Positions 10,548 to 21,614 of a DNA stretch of 33,114 bases are shown here, in pieces. This DNA comes from Hypsibius dujardini (Eukaryota; Tardigrada; Eutardigrada; Parachela; Hypsibiidae): NCBI GenBank assembly GCA_001579985.1, contig LRSR01000751.1, positions 1-33,114 of the forward strand. The letters run 5' to 3'. Made by a program: the position numbers and the translations under genes. Under the pieces are notes generated by a model that saw only the letters and a list, made by a program, of their open reading frames with translations, did not search any database and was not told the origin of the DNA. Numbering within the stretch: position 1 is the stretch's first letter; each line of letters starts with the position of its first letter.

Positions 10548-10812
10548 CAGGCAACAGTGCATCCGTTACAGCAAACAGATAAAAAGAAATTCGCCGTCCA
10601 AAGTGATCTCAGATCCTTGTAAGTGTTTTGGAAAAACGTTCCGTTTTTATTCTAAAACAAGTATTCCTTCACACGTTAAGCAAAGAACCAAAATAATAAA
10701 CGGTCTTTCGTGTTTTCAGATATTGTGATCAGCGCGGCATAGAGAAAGCGAAAGCGCTTAGAAAGGAAGAGCAAAGAGCGCCCCAGTGTCTTGACCCAGT
10801 CATGTATCGACT
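10503..10812 (+). CDS. Weak two-exon coding candidate, unknown
   Basis: From ATG 10503 an open frame runs to a good donor (GTAAGTG at 10619). A second open segment follows an acceptor (TTTTCAG, about 10720) and runs to another donor-like GTGAGTG at 10813. The joined frame stays open and includes DKKKFAVQSDL and GIEKAKALRKEEQRAP. The first 45 nt lie in an arm of the fold-back element, no family is recognised and no 3' end is evident, so this may be chance. Confidence 0.15.
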
Positions 10813-10878
10813 AGTGAGTGTTGAAATGATCATTCAAGCCGCACCACCACATACGCCTGCAGTTGATTACATGATTGA

Positions 10879-11025
10879 CTACTTTTTCCTCCTGGACAGG
10901 AGATATTTTGCGGCTTTAAAACCGTCATCTATTTCTTCCTCCAGCTTGATTGCCACCTTCGGTCTCCGCTTCAGCAGTCGCAAGCGCTGTTCTTCTTCTG
11001 TGAGAATAGTCAGGTCGAATGGAAG
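10879..11025 (-). CDS. mRpL55: C-terminal exon resembling mitochondrial ribosomal protein mL55
   Basis: After an acceptor (ATATTCAG, 11026-11033) the minus strand encodes 48 residues and TAG. It begins LPFDLTILTEEEQRLRLLKR, continues RPKVAIKLEEEIDDGF and ends KAAKYLLSRRKK. This follows the conserved C-terminal half of animal mL55 (P-x-DL-x2-L-x2-EE-x3-RL, then RKPRK, an acidic block and a basic end), a component of the large mitoribosomal subunit. The preceding mL55 segment with the PDG-S-x-I-x-I-R-Y-x-EPR motif was not found between 11026 and 12290, so the gene is either split by a longer intron I cannot see or is a remnant. Confidence 0.5.
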   Translation of the reverse strand, partial: LPFDLTILTEEEQRLRLLKRRPKVAIKLEEEIDDGFKAAKYLLSRRKK

Positions 11026-11111
11026 CTGAATATTCGAAGGTCAGGAATTATATCGCCGGAATGTATCAATCAATCAATCAATCAATCAAGCAATGCAACA
11101 CTACGCAAACT

Positions 11112-11192
11112 TGCCGTAATAATTCTTGTCCACTCGCTTGTGAGGGAATAATAGCGTTTTGCACAAGCTGCGCCGCTGATCGAATTCCTCAT
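11112..11192 (-). CDS. Possible N-terminal exon upstream of the mL55-like exon
   Basis: An ATG at 11190-11192 opens a minus-strand frame beginning MRNSISGAACAKRYYS, basic and hydroxylated with RYYS, as in mitochondrial presequences. Another frame of the same stretch (EEFDQRRSLCKTLLFPHKRV) is also open. Its position just upstream of the mL55-like exon suggests a first exon, but the middle of mL55 is missing. Weak. Confidence 0.2.
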
Positions 11193-11470
11193 TCTAATGG
11201 AAGAAAGATTGAAAATTGATCAAGGATAGAAAAATGATCAATGATCAATCAAACCAATGTAATCAGATCTTTGTTAACGCTTTGCTTAGTTAATTTTGTT
11301 CGTGCTATTTAAAGATTAATTTACCGCTGGTTATTGACCAGAATGTTAGTTAACGCTTTCCGAGCTTTTGACTTGCATGGATGGATTGATTTATTCCTGC
11401 TGATTTGCTGGCCCTCGCCTTGGCGATTTTGTTCGCCAAAAAATGATCACGTTGCCAAACCTTTTTGCAG
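11193..11470. other. Spacer with no recognised gene
   Basis: AT-rich and non-coding to my reading, with several ATCA/TGAT-type short repeats (for example TGATCAATGATCAATCAAA at about 11234). Confidence 0.5.
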
Positions 11471-11868
11471 TTATACAGCTACTTGCGAGTTACTTTGCAA
11501 ACGTTTGATTTGATGCAATTTGACAAACAAGACTACACGTTGTTTGACTGGTGAAAATTTCAAACCGGCTTATCGATCAATCAACTCAATACACGCATTA
11601 CGAATTTCGTTGTCCAGAAATTTTGATTTGTTGTCGTTTTCTTCGATTGATTCAGTCTGTCACCCGTTTTCAGTTTCCACTGTGCCGAATTTCAGTCTTA
11701 ATTTTCAAATATACTTTCCAAATGAGTAGTCTATTTCTTTGCATTTAACGACCAGATTTTTTGGCCGGTTTTTGCGTAGAGAAATTAAAACTTTGTAACA
11801 TGTGTAGTCTTGCGCCTCACGATACGTCAAATCAAACGTTTGAAAGTAACCTGCAAGTAGCTGTATAT
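11471..11868. mobile_element. Second, older fold-back element
   Basis: Left arm 11471-11570 and right arm 11763-11868 are imperfect reverse complements. Paired blocks include AGCTACTTGCGAGTTACTTT / AAAGTAACCTGCAAGTAGCT, AAACGTTTGATTTGA / TCAAATCAAACGTTT, CAAGACTACACG / CATGTGTAGTCTTG, and AAACCGGCT / GGCCGGTTT. The loop is about 190 nt. No coding capacity. Confidence 0.68.
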
Positions 11869-12290
11869 ACCCGCACTCAACGCAACGCAGTTGCTTCTTA
11901 TTTTTTTTATCGGCATCGGCCGATATCTTGTCAGCAAATGGAACATTAACAGAAAAGCTCGAATTGACAAAGCAATCCATCTGCCGAAAAAAAAAAACTC
12001 CGTGAAGGTGGAATCGTAATAAATTAACCATCACAAAGAAGACAATCTTTTCAACCGGCCGCTTTGAAACGAGGGAAAAAAGTTCAAGCCGGTACATCCC
12101 GGAAGCGTCTTCCCCAGTTGGAACTGCACAAAAAACAGCCGATAAAAAAAGAAAAGAAAATCGTATTTCAGATACGCGTAAGAGACGGATAAGAGAGAAA
12201 GAGAGAGTAAAATGTGGTGAATGAAAAGATAGTCGTATAAATATTGTGAAAGTCTTTGGTAAAGGGCAAAATGAGAGCAATTACATCGCT
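11869..12290. other. 3' flank of receptor copy B
   Basis: No gene recognised. It lies downstream of the receptor stop codon and probably includes its 3' UTR. A long minus-strand open frame here has AT-rich, Phe/Leu/Ser-rich composition and no domain, so I do not call it. Confidence 0.5.
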
Positions 12291-15200
12291 TCAGTACATC
12301 GTCCGAGGAGTCTTTTCAGGATGATGGCCGTTTGTCACGCTGCCATTGCTCCCGACATGACGGTGACCTGCCGCAGTAGCAGTCGCCGCACCACCGGTGA
12401 GACCGTCCGGAGACGACAGCAAAGGGAATGTCAAGGCCATGCTCCGACTGTTCTCGGCTGAGCTCACTTGGGAGCCAGTTCCGTTCTGCTTCACCACCAC
12501 ATTGGGCTCCAGTGGAAGACCGTCCACTATGCTTGAGTCCGAAGATTTGTGGTGGTTGCTGAGAATGTTCTTAGTCAGAGGAACTGGAGTGGCTGGTTTG
12601 GAAAAAGGAGGATGATGAGTAGGTGACCTGAGTGTCCTGGTCGCAGCGTCGCCGGCGGATGGTTCCACGAGAAGCTGATCAGTTTCAACCGGCTCCTCGG
12701 ATTCGTCGTCACCGGTAGCCCCAGGACCGTCCATCTCTGGTATATCTATAAATCGATTACTAACGAATTCTTGAAGCTCCACCTGACCACTTGCTTGGTC
12801 AGTTAATGCAGGAATGACTTCTTCGGGTGGTTCTATAATTGCGTTCTTGTAGTAGGATCGCTCAAGGAAGGTTGGGCTCATCCGTGCCCCAGGATGGTTG
12901 ATTATCCTGTCAACTAGCTGAAATTGATAAAGAAATCGATTTACAACACCATTACTCTCACGGAGAAAGTCAGCCTATACAGTCTGCATTTCTGTCTGCA
13001 AATCAGTCTGCCTTCCTGCCTGAATGCTTGTTTCTGCCCATCTGTCTTTCTGCATGTCTGTCTGTCAGTCTGTCTGCCTATGTATCTGTGTGTTTTGCTG
13101 CCTGCCGGCTTATCTTCATATTTGTGTAAGATTCTGTGTCAGGACATTTTTCCATTCGTTAACTTCCTGTGACTGCACGAACCTGTAAGAAAGTTGGCCG
13201 ATTCTTTGGCAAATACTGCCAGCACATGAGCATCAGGGTATGCAGCTCCTCGTGACACCCTTCAGGCGCTGGCATCAGGTTGCCCTCTATCACGAATTTC
13301 AGGGTTTCCTCGTTGGACAAGCCTTGATACGGCTGCTCAGCTAGTGTCACAATCTCCCATAACACCACACCGAACGACCACACATCGGATTCGTTGTTGA
13401 AAAGACCGTCTCGAAGACTCTCGGGCGCCATCCAGCGAACCGGCAGCAGTCCTTTACCAGCTTTACGGTAGTAGTCCGTCTCGTACACGTCGCGACTCAT
13501 CCCGAAATCGCCGATCTTAACGGTCAGCTATAGCAGGGCAAAACATATTTCTGTAAATTTGCAAGTAAAAGACAAACAGAACGAAAAGAACGTACATCTG
13601 CGTTGATCAGGCAGTTGCGAGCAGCCAAATCGCGGTGCACGATCTTCCGGCTGTGAATGTGCGCCATACCGTCGCAAATTTCAGCAGCCATCTGCAAGAT
13701 GCCAGCGAAGGTGGGCGGATTCCGATTGGGATGCTCGACGTCAGGCCGTTGCAAGCGCAAGTACGTCTTCAGATCGCCGAGGTGCATCAGCTCCATGATG
13801 ACGTAGATCGGCTGGCCCTCCGACACCACGCCGATCAGTCTCACCACATGATTACTTCGGAAGGCTCTGTTAGCACACGGAAAGACAGCGGATTACTTCA
13901 GGAATGCAAACGAAAGCGAACCAGGCCATGAGCTGTACTGTTAAACTCAAACTGCACATACTTCATCCTAGAGGCTTCTTGGAGGAACATATTCCGTTCA
14001 GCCGGCGACTTGTCTTCGTCGACAGTCTGCAGAACAATTTCAGTTTGAGATTGAAATGTCAAAGTTGCACAAACGTCCTTGGCAAATAACGACAAAAAAT
14101 AGCAACATACCTTTACAGCGACTTGAGTAGGTGAAGCCTGATCAGGTTCGGTCATTTCACCCAAAAACACCTCGCCGAAGGAGCCACTCCCGATCTTTTT
14201 GATGAGCTTAACCTTGTCTCGCGGCACCTCCCATTCATCCGGTGTATAGGAATAGTAATCAGGATTAACCGAGACGAAATTCGGCTGCGTGGGTGGCTTT
14301 TTAATCCTGTAAAACAACATTTTGAATTAGGAAACGCTAATACTCAGCTGCAAAGAAGATAATCAGAAAGACAACCAATCAACAAGCAAGCAATCGAACA
14401 GAAATAGAAAGTAGAAAAGCATGCATCGTGAGATTCATGATAGACTCGACAGACCAAGTGACGATACAGACATGTTGGACACTGGCATGCGCGGAGAAAG
14501 ATTAAAAACGAGTAGCCGACAACTTACCATGGTTTATATCGCCAAAGATAGATCCCGACTATGAGAAGGAAAACGCCGCAGATTCCACAAAGGATACCAG
14601 CGAGCTGGCCGCCACTCACGCCGGATGTTGAGCCGATAATGGGTTGTTCCACGTACACATACTGGGGCGCAGTCCAGGATCCATTGCCGGCGAAAGATGA
14701 CGCTCGCAGTCGGAAGGAGTAGTTACCCGAGTGCATGGTGCCAAACTCGATCTGATGAGAAGGCAGCCGGTGGATCTCTTGTGTTCGGGGAACGCATTTC
14801 CTTGTCAGCTATACCGAAACAACCACGCACAATCAATGCAAAGTACTGATGTCTCAATGAACCCCTTCAACTAGAAGAATAGTACCTGCTTGCTACGATC
14901 CAGATTGACCAATTCCATTTCCACGGTGACAATCACGCCGTTCGGCTTCTCGGGATCCGTCCAATTGACCGCCACGATGGGATCCTGAAGCCCGCCGACC
15001 TGCTGCTTGAGATACTTGATCTTGACACTTTCGCTCGGGATGTCGTCGGCACCGCGTTTCGCCAAGGTTTGCGTCACGGCGGCTTGCGACTCCCCACTAC
15101 ATGGGTCGTAGTTGATGTCTTCGGAACGTGCCTGGCAGGCTTCCACCTGTACATGTCGCAAAAAAAGGAAAACGTAAAAAGGCCAACGAAAACCTATGAG

Positions 15201-18200
15201 TTGACGGAACGGACAAAGAAATCTTACTGAAACTAAGTATTCTGTGAAGTGGTCAAGTCCAATGATGGTAGAACTAGTGCCTTCATGAATTTCTCGCACA
15301 TGGATGACCTCCGGTTTCTCCGTGGTCGTGGTCTTAGCCGTCGTAGACAACCTGGTGCTGTTGCCAGTCGGCATACCCAAAGAGGTAGTTTTGTTGATTC
15401 GAATAGCCACTGTAGTGTTGGCAGTCCAAGACGGTGATGGTGTTGTACTTCGGTTAACCAAGCCACCCGTTACATCCACGAAGGAAGTCACCGGCAGCTC
15501 CATAGAACCGAAGAACTCCGAATCCTCTTCGCGAACGGCACGACGCGATCGGACGCGTTGCGTATAAGACGAGTCCTGAATCTCATTCTCCATTTTGATG
15601 GCTTCCTCGTAATCTTTCTGGGCGTCCAGGATGCTTTGTGGCACGACGGGCTTGCCTAGACCATCGGTACCGTTGCAACCGAGTATTGGGACTGGTGTGG
15701 TCGTCACCTGGCCGTCGAGGAAAAGCGGCCTGTGTTGAATCGCTGAAGCAAGACGGAACCAGTCGGTCAACCACACAGTAACTTGACGTCAATTCCATGC
15801 ATGTCGAAATTCCACTTACGATTGTTGCAATAATCACGGATCGCCAAACGGCGGTGACCGTTTTGGATTCTCTGCCAACGAATTCGATAGAAAGCAATCA
15901 CACCGTTGGGGTCCTTGGGAGGCTTCCAGTGAACGCTGATGGCAGTGGAGTTGAGCGACTCAGTCCGCACGGCGGTCGGCATCGATGGTTGCTTGGACTT
16001 CGTAGTGAAGTACTGGATATCACTTTGTGCACTCTGCTTCTCTGAAGCAACCGTGTAGGTTGTGATGTAAACGCCATATTGGGTTGCTGAACAGAAGACA
16101 AAATTAAGATTGCATTATTCTGACTGTCTCTTGCTTGCCGATAAAGTTTTGTCTGACAATTAACGAGTTTGACGATCTCTCTTTCTGTATTCTCTCACTC
16201 AGTCAGTCAGTCAGTCAGTCAGTCTGTCTCTCTTTGTCTGTATGACTATCGCTCTGTCTCTCTGCCTGCCTTTCTCTCTTGTTCTAGCTATTTCTTTCTG
16301 TTTATCTGCATGCCTGCCTTTGTGTCTGTTTGCCGGCCTGCCTGTCTCTCGATCTATCCAGTGCTAATTGAGTGAGCAGCAAGCGAGCATACTTACCAGG
16401 GCGCAGGTCATATAGAATTTGCGACTGCAGAGGGCCTTCAATGGGCGTGACATCAATCGGAGTCCAGACGTTCACAGTGCCACAAGCATCTCTACCCTCA
16501 AACTTGGACAGATTCTGTGCCGGTGACTCGCGATAAAAGACCACATAGCCGAGGAGAGATCGAGGGTCCGGCAGATTAAAAGACTCCCAAGTAAGCTGGG
16601 CAAAATGGCCGGAAAATGAATTGATGCGAAGGTCGAGCGCCTTCATGTCACAAGCCGCTCGATCACCGTTGGAAGTCTTGGAGATGTCATGCTCATCGTA
16701 GTCGTCAATACCCTTCGTAGAGTTGATTTTCCGAACGAAGACGTCGATTTTGCTTCGGCAGAGCTGAGGGTTGAAATGAAATCCTATCTTGGCATCGGAG
16801 CGTCCTATCTGAAGGGATGGTCGTTCGGGGGTAAACTCCCACAGATCTTGCAGGTTCTGGTTGTCGATAACATTAAGCGCCTAGAAGAGCCAATTAGCAA
16901 TATTTTATCCTCTGTCGTCGCAGTCAGTTTGGCAGGGCTTCAGTCGGTAAGGAATGAAAGTTATCGGAATCTACAGCCAGAGGCTTTCATGAATATTACA
17001 GTAAACTCTTTAGCAGCAACGTTTTGAGTGTGTAATAAAGTAAGTCTTTCTGTCTTGTCTACTTTCACATTTGTGCGACCGTGTCTGTCTGAGCATCTGT
17101 CTTTTTGTCTGTCTGCTTGTTACCTACTCTGCTTGCCTGTTTGCCCGCCTGTACATTTATGTTAAGGAAATCACTATAGTCCCACCCTTTCCCACCCATT
17201 AACTATATTCCCACCCTTTTCACTATGGTCCCACCCTTTTAATTTTTTAATTGAAACACAATAAAAAATGACTTTCAAGACATTTTAAGAAAACTTAGTT
17301 ATTCATAAGATATATTACTGATTGATGGAATGATTGAAATCCAAGAGTTAAACAATTTCCAATAGTTTATTAGTACTCTGACTGCAGAATCGAGATAAAA
17401 TAAGTGAGACTGGAAGCTTCGTCGCAAATGACGGGGACCGCTCACATGACAATGAAGCTATTTCCGACTCCGACTATAACAGACAGGCTACCAAGAAGCG
17501 GAGCAGCTTTACAACCCTTATTTAGTCTCCTGGTGTTTGATTTTATCTGTAATACATCAAGAACAGCCATCGGTTCCATTATTCAACTTTATTCAAATTA
17601 AAAATCGAAAAGGGTGGGACTATAGTGAAAGGGTGGGACAAGGGTGGTACCCTTATGTTAATCTGCCTACCATATCTGTTTGTCGTTCTATCTTGCTGCT
17701 TCTGATCGACTTAAATTAGGAGTATGCAGGTCTGGCCTACGCTAATAAATTTGGTCACACTGAAGAGCTAACAAGGCGCACCATGCATTCCCCACTTACG
17801 TATTGCCCAAGCGGGAGATTTTCTCCTCTGATCAGCCGGAGGCGTTTGAAGAAGCTCAACGACAGCAACGCATGCGAGCGCACCACTTTAAGGTAGTCCC
17901 GAATCTCCTCGATGTTTTGCAACGCCGAATCCAGCTCCCGCACCATTTTCTCTGAAAGGAGATAGCATCAGAACGTGACACCACCTTCGTGTTATAACAG
18001 CGACAATTACATCTTGCGCCGCAGTTAGCTCCCTACTTAAATTAAGCGAGCGACCCACCTCCTTTGCCGATTTGGATTTCCAGAGAGCCGTTAATGATAG
18101 TGCAGCCGGTGAGGGTTTGCGCGGCAGCGACACTGTCGATAACCACGTTGCCCTTACAAACTGCAAAACACCCAGCGTAAGAGTACTACTACGAACACTT

Positions 18201-19873
18201 TAACTGATGAGTTCCTTTTAACAGGGACGAAATAAAATATCCGCCTCTTACCTTTAGGACAAGATCCGTTGCATTTATTACAGATATGAGGATCGGTCTT
18301 GCTGACGGTGTACCCGGGCGGACACTCTGCCACACAAGTTCGCTCTGCTTCGTGAACTTTATAGAGCACTCCGTTCACCTTGTATTTCTGGCAAACGTCT
18401 CGGTTCACACATCGGCGCCCGTGAATCTGTAACCAGGAATTATAAACTGGAATGCAAGTTCCGAAATAATCCAGATGTTGATTCCAATAACCCAGACTAC
18501 GAACCATGAAGGAATTGGCCGGACAACCGTTAGCAAGAGAGTGGCACACTCCTTGGAAATGCACATCTCTGCAGACGAGGCACTCATTACGATCGTTTCC
18601 GAAGCATCCACTAAGACAGTGAGTGTGGCAGCATGATCCTCGGGATTTGTTGAGCTTATTTCCGTTCTCGCATACGGGTTGTAAACCTGCAGAAACGGCC
18701 GCACAAATGTTAAAACTAACAGCTACAGGACATGCTTCCTTGTTACCTGTCTGTGTTTGTTTTGTAGAACAAGAATATGTAATGTACAACTTACTTTTCT
18801 GACAGTCTTGATCAGTCCAACAGCTATCCCGCTGTCTAGATTTAAAAAAGGACGAGCACTGGTTCACCGGACATTGGTTGGCACACTGGTCTTCCGGCTT
18901 GTTATCCCGAATCGAGTTAGAGTCCTCGTATTCCGGGTCGGTCAGGGCCTTCCAGTTGACGGTATCCACATAGCACAGCAAATTATTCCGCCAGATATAA
19001 ACCGATCCCCGCGCGATCCTGGTCAAGCTAATCAAGCCAATCTCCTCTAGCTCTTTGTTCTCAAAGATGACCAAGGCATTGTTCCGGATCAGCTTCCGGC
19101 CACGAATGACCGCCAGATTGGGGAAGATATTTTTGAGCGTTCGCAGCTTGGAAACACGGTAGATCAACACAAAGTCGGTCACTTCCCGAAGATTCGGGAA
19201 ACTCAACGTGTCGTAGGACTTTTCGGGGAAGTCAATCAGGATGATTTTGAGGTGTCCCTCGATGACGGTGCAGTTGCCGATCTGGTCGAAGTTCTCCACG
19301 AAATTCATGACGATGATGCTTTCGCAGACTGAAACAAAAATAGACACCCAAATAAATAAATAAAATAAATAGCTAGAATGAAAGACAGACAGACAACAAA
19401 AGACGGACCGACACAAACAGACAGATAAACCGATGCAAAGGGAGACAGACAAACAGAAAGACAGAAAGACAAACATAAAGACAGACAGACAGACTGAAGA
19501 AAGGCAGGCAGGCACACTGACAGACAGACCGATAGACAGATAAGACACAAAGGAAGACTGACATGCTGGCAGGAAGACTTGTAGGCAAATAAACAGCCCG
19601 AAAGACAGGATTCTCCTTACTTATTTCATTAACGAGAGGAATCGGAGCCGGTGCGATCGATGAATTAAATTGCACTACCGGCGAGGGTTTCCGAGATGAA
19701 CCAGCGGCCTTAGCATCCAGGACGCTAGTTCCAGGCAGTTCGGGAACAAGATTCTGTGTTGAATTCAAGATGCTCCGGCCGTAAATACCGGGTATGCATA
19801 GGAGGAAGAGAAAGATAAGCGTAAACCCAGACGAGGGATCCACTTTCCGGTGGTGCCGTTCGGAAGCAGCCAT
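12291..19873 (-). CDS. InR: Insulin-like receptor tyrosine kinase, copy B (complete)
   Basis: Single-pass receptor kinase for insulin-like peptides at the head of PI3K/Akt and Ras/MAPK signalling. Exons: 19873-19621, 19328-18795, 18686-18252, 18160-18059, 17951-17800, 16880-16397, 16086-15820, 15781-15228, 15146-14886, 14808-14528, 14306-14111, 14026-13962, 13866-13596, 13527-13183, 12917-12291. All join in phase to 4827 nt (1608 aa plus stop). Signal peptide about residues 16-32, L1 85-262, cysteine-rich 263-407, L2 to about 560, FnIII modules, a furin-type site RSRR near residue 822 (alpha/beta cleavage), transmembrane segment about 1081-1103, juxtamembrane NPDY, kinase about 1130-1400 with [31 protein letters not shown] and RWMAPESL, then a 208-residue Ser/Thr/Pro-rich tail. 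It faces away from TAF11. This is the intact member of the pair. Confidence 0.95.
16190..16345. repeat. Degenerate (CAGT/TCTG) simple repeats in a receptor copy B intron
   Basis: A CAGT array at about 16198-16223 followed by TCTG/CCTG-rich sequence, within the intron between 16087 and 16396. The equivalent intron of copy A (about 3160-3240) has a different TTTGTTTATCTC array, so this intron's repeat content has turned over since duplication. Confidence 0.75.
17157..17661. mobile_element. Non-autonomous DNA transposon inserted in an intron of receptor copy B
   Basis: The intron 16881-17799 is 919 nt in copy B but 448 nt (3782-4229) in copy A. The extra sequence, 17166-17652, is flanked by TTATGTTAA (17157-17165 and 17653-17661), a target-site duplication of 8-9 bp, as hAT elements make. 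Both ends carry arrays of CACTATAGTCCCACCCTTT in inverted orientation. The interior is AT-rich and non-coding. It is absent from copy A, so it inserted after the duplication. Confidence 0.8.
19382..19545. repeat. Degenerate CAGA microsatellite in intron 1 of receptor copy B
   Basis: Interrupted CAGA units. It occupies the same position as the long pure array in copy A. Confidence 0.8.
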
Positions 19874-20400
19874 TTTTGCTCAAGGAGAGATCAGCAGTTC
19901 AGTTCACCAGGAAGCGGAGTGTCTTGTAGCGCAAACATTCCACCCCTAGATTACAGGAGAAAAAAACGAAGTCTTGTTATAGCCAGCTGACCTTATTGTG
20001 TCTGCGCACGAGCAGACAAATCAGGCGATTACCGGGAAGTCGAGTGAGCGCAACACAACAAGCAAATAACAAGTTCGCCCTACATTCGTCCAGTGTGCTA
20101 GTATTACACAAGTAGCCAGAGTAGAGTCGTCACGAGTATTCCTTACACTGATGCAATGATATGGTCTTCAAATTTAATTGTCAACGCCTCAGCTAAGTAT
20201 TTCGAAGGAATTTGGCTTGCACGTAATTCTCTATCGGATATACGCCCGATCATCATGCATTTCCATACTGTACTGTACGGTACACTTTACACTGTACACA
20301 GTGCTTGATTGTTTACTTGAGCCGAAGACGATATGCAGTTTTTGCGCGCAGTCGTAGTTAACTTTATGCAGCGATATATACGACAAATAATGAGATTCCA
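19874..20400. promoter_or_regulatory. 5' flank of receptor copy B, shared with copy A
   Basis: Homologous to 6431-6903 with scattered substitutions and small indels, including an insertion at about 20072-20130 relative to copy A. It ends with GCAGCGATATATACGAC and TAATGAG, after which copy A jumps to TAF11 exon 1. Inferred receptor promoter and 5' UTR region; no core promoter element can be proven by eye. Confidence 0.5.
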
Positions 20401-21614
20401 TGAGCTTTTAAGCCTTCCCTCCCGATATCGACTGCAGCAGCACACGAAACAAAGTATTAATGAATAGCAGATGCCGACGAAGATTTCAATCAGCAAACCT
20501 AATCGATCAATAAATCAACTGTAACAGCAGGTCATTGGCCCAAAAAGAAATTCGCAAAGTTGAAATGTCAAAATAACCCAAAGCATTCCTACAACATTCA
20601 GAAAAAGAATACAATGAAATTTTCCAAAATAATTTAGCCGAATTTGTTACTGTTACTTAAAAAAAAGGAAACGCACACGTTATTTAATATATTAATATAG
20701 TTATTAAATTTTATTAGTCAGTTCACTGTAAATGCGTCAATCAATCAATCAGTGGATTAATCAATCAATCAATCAGTCATTCAAGTAGCAGAAACAGTTA
20801 ATTTGACGATAGCAACTTTTTAATCGCATCCAAAAGGACAAAGAGCATTTACAAACAGTACGTAAAACAATTTGTTTACTTTTTATTTCAATCTAAATTT
20901 GCCGGGCTGTTACGCAGCTAAACTTACGCTGAAGAATCTCTATGGTGGCAACTCGCGGGGAGTCTTTTTCAGTAGATTTTTCGCCGTGTCCTCATGATTC
21001 CAGACGAGATAATCAAGCAGTCCTTCTTGATAATGACAAAAATATAAACAGAAAAGACAGCAGAAGATGTTTAATTAACGTGGCGGATTTGACCGCAAAC
21101 AAGGGAGCCTGGATGATTCCTATGGGGGACATCGTCAGACAGCAAAGTTGTAAACAACACTGCGCGTCACTAAACACGGATGCAGGAAATTGCATTTGCA
21201 ATGTATCAATCAATCAACGATAACCCCCAGCGGAGTACCCGTTAAAATAGAATCTCATCATTTTTATCTTGGGGAATAGGCACAAATCAAGCAATGGCAA
21301 CAGCATGCATTATTACGCATTCTCCCCTCTACACTACACAACTTGTTTAAGTAGACTTCCACAGCACACGATGAAACTGGAATCCAGCCAACAGCAGTGG
21401 AATCCAGCCAACAGCAGTGGAATCCAGCCAACAGCAGTGGAACCAGCCAAACAGCAGTGGAATTGGATGCGTGCTTCCGTACGTCATCGATCCGATGATT
21501 TGTTTACTGTGCAGTGTTTGACATAGCCGCAATGATATATTTTCCACTTACAGGTGAATAAATTGTCGTATCGCTGCGGTAAACGGAATTTCTTTAGCGC
21601 ATTGCAAATTTAAA
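20401..21614. promoter_or_regulatory. Intergenic region upstream of TAF11
   Basis: Non-coding to my reading; TAF11 promoter sequence is presumably here by position. It contains an (ATCA)n tract at about 20735-20775 and a 20-bp tandem repeat at 21380-21461. A plus-strand open frame at 20942-21223 has no recognised domain and is not called. This whole block is missing from the copy A flank. Confidence 0.4.
21380..21461. repeat. 20-bp tandem repeat, four copies
   Basis: Three exact units of GAATCCAGCCAACAGCAGTG followed by a fourth with a base lost and one gained. It lies about 150 bp upstream of the TAF11 start. Confidence 0.9.

Noticed and set aside
11705-12280. A 191-codon minus-strand open frame downstream of receptor copy B
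   Set aside because: Phe/Leu/Ser-rich composition of AT-rich DNA, overlaps a fold-back arm and the likely 3' UTR, and shows no domain or splice context.
130-19873. The two receptors as allelic haplotypes placed in tandem by mistake
   Set aside because: The copies are separated by unrelated sequence, and a truncated, internally mutated TAF11 piece sits beside copy A but not copy B, as a real duplication junction would leave. Read depth was not available, so this is not fully excluded.
20942-21223. A 93-codon plus-strand open frame upstream of TAF11
   Set aside because: No recognisable domain, ends in an ATCA repeat, and has no splice or conservation support.
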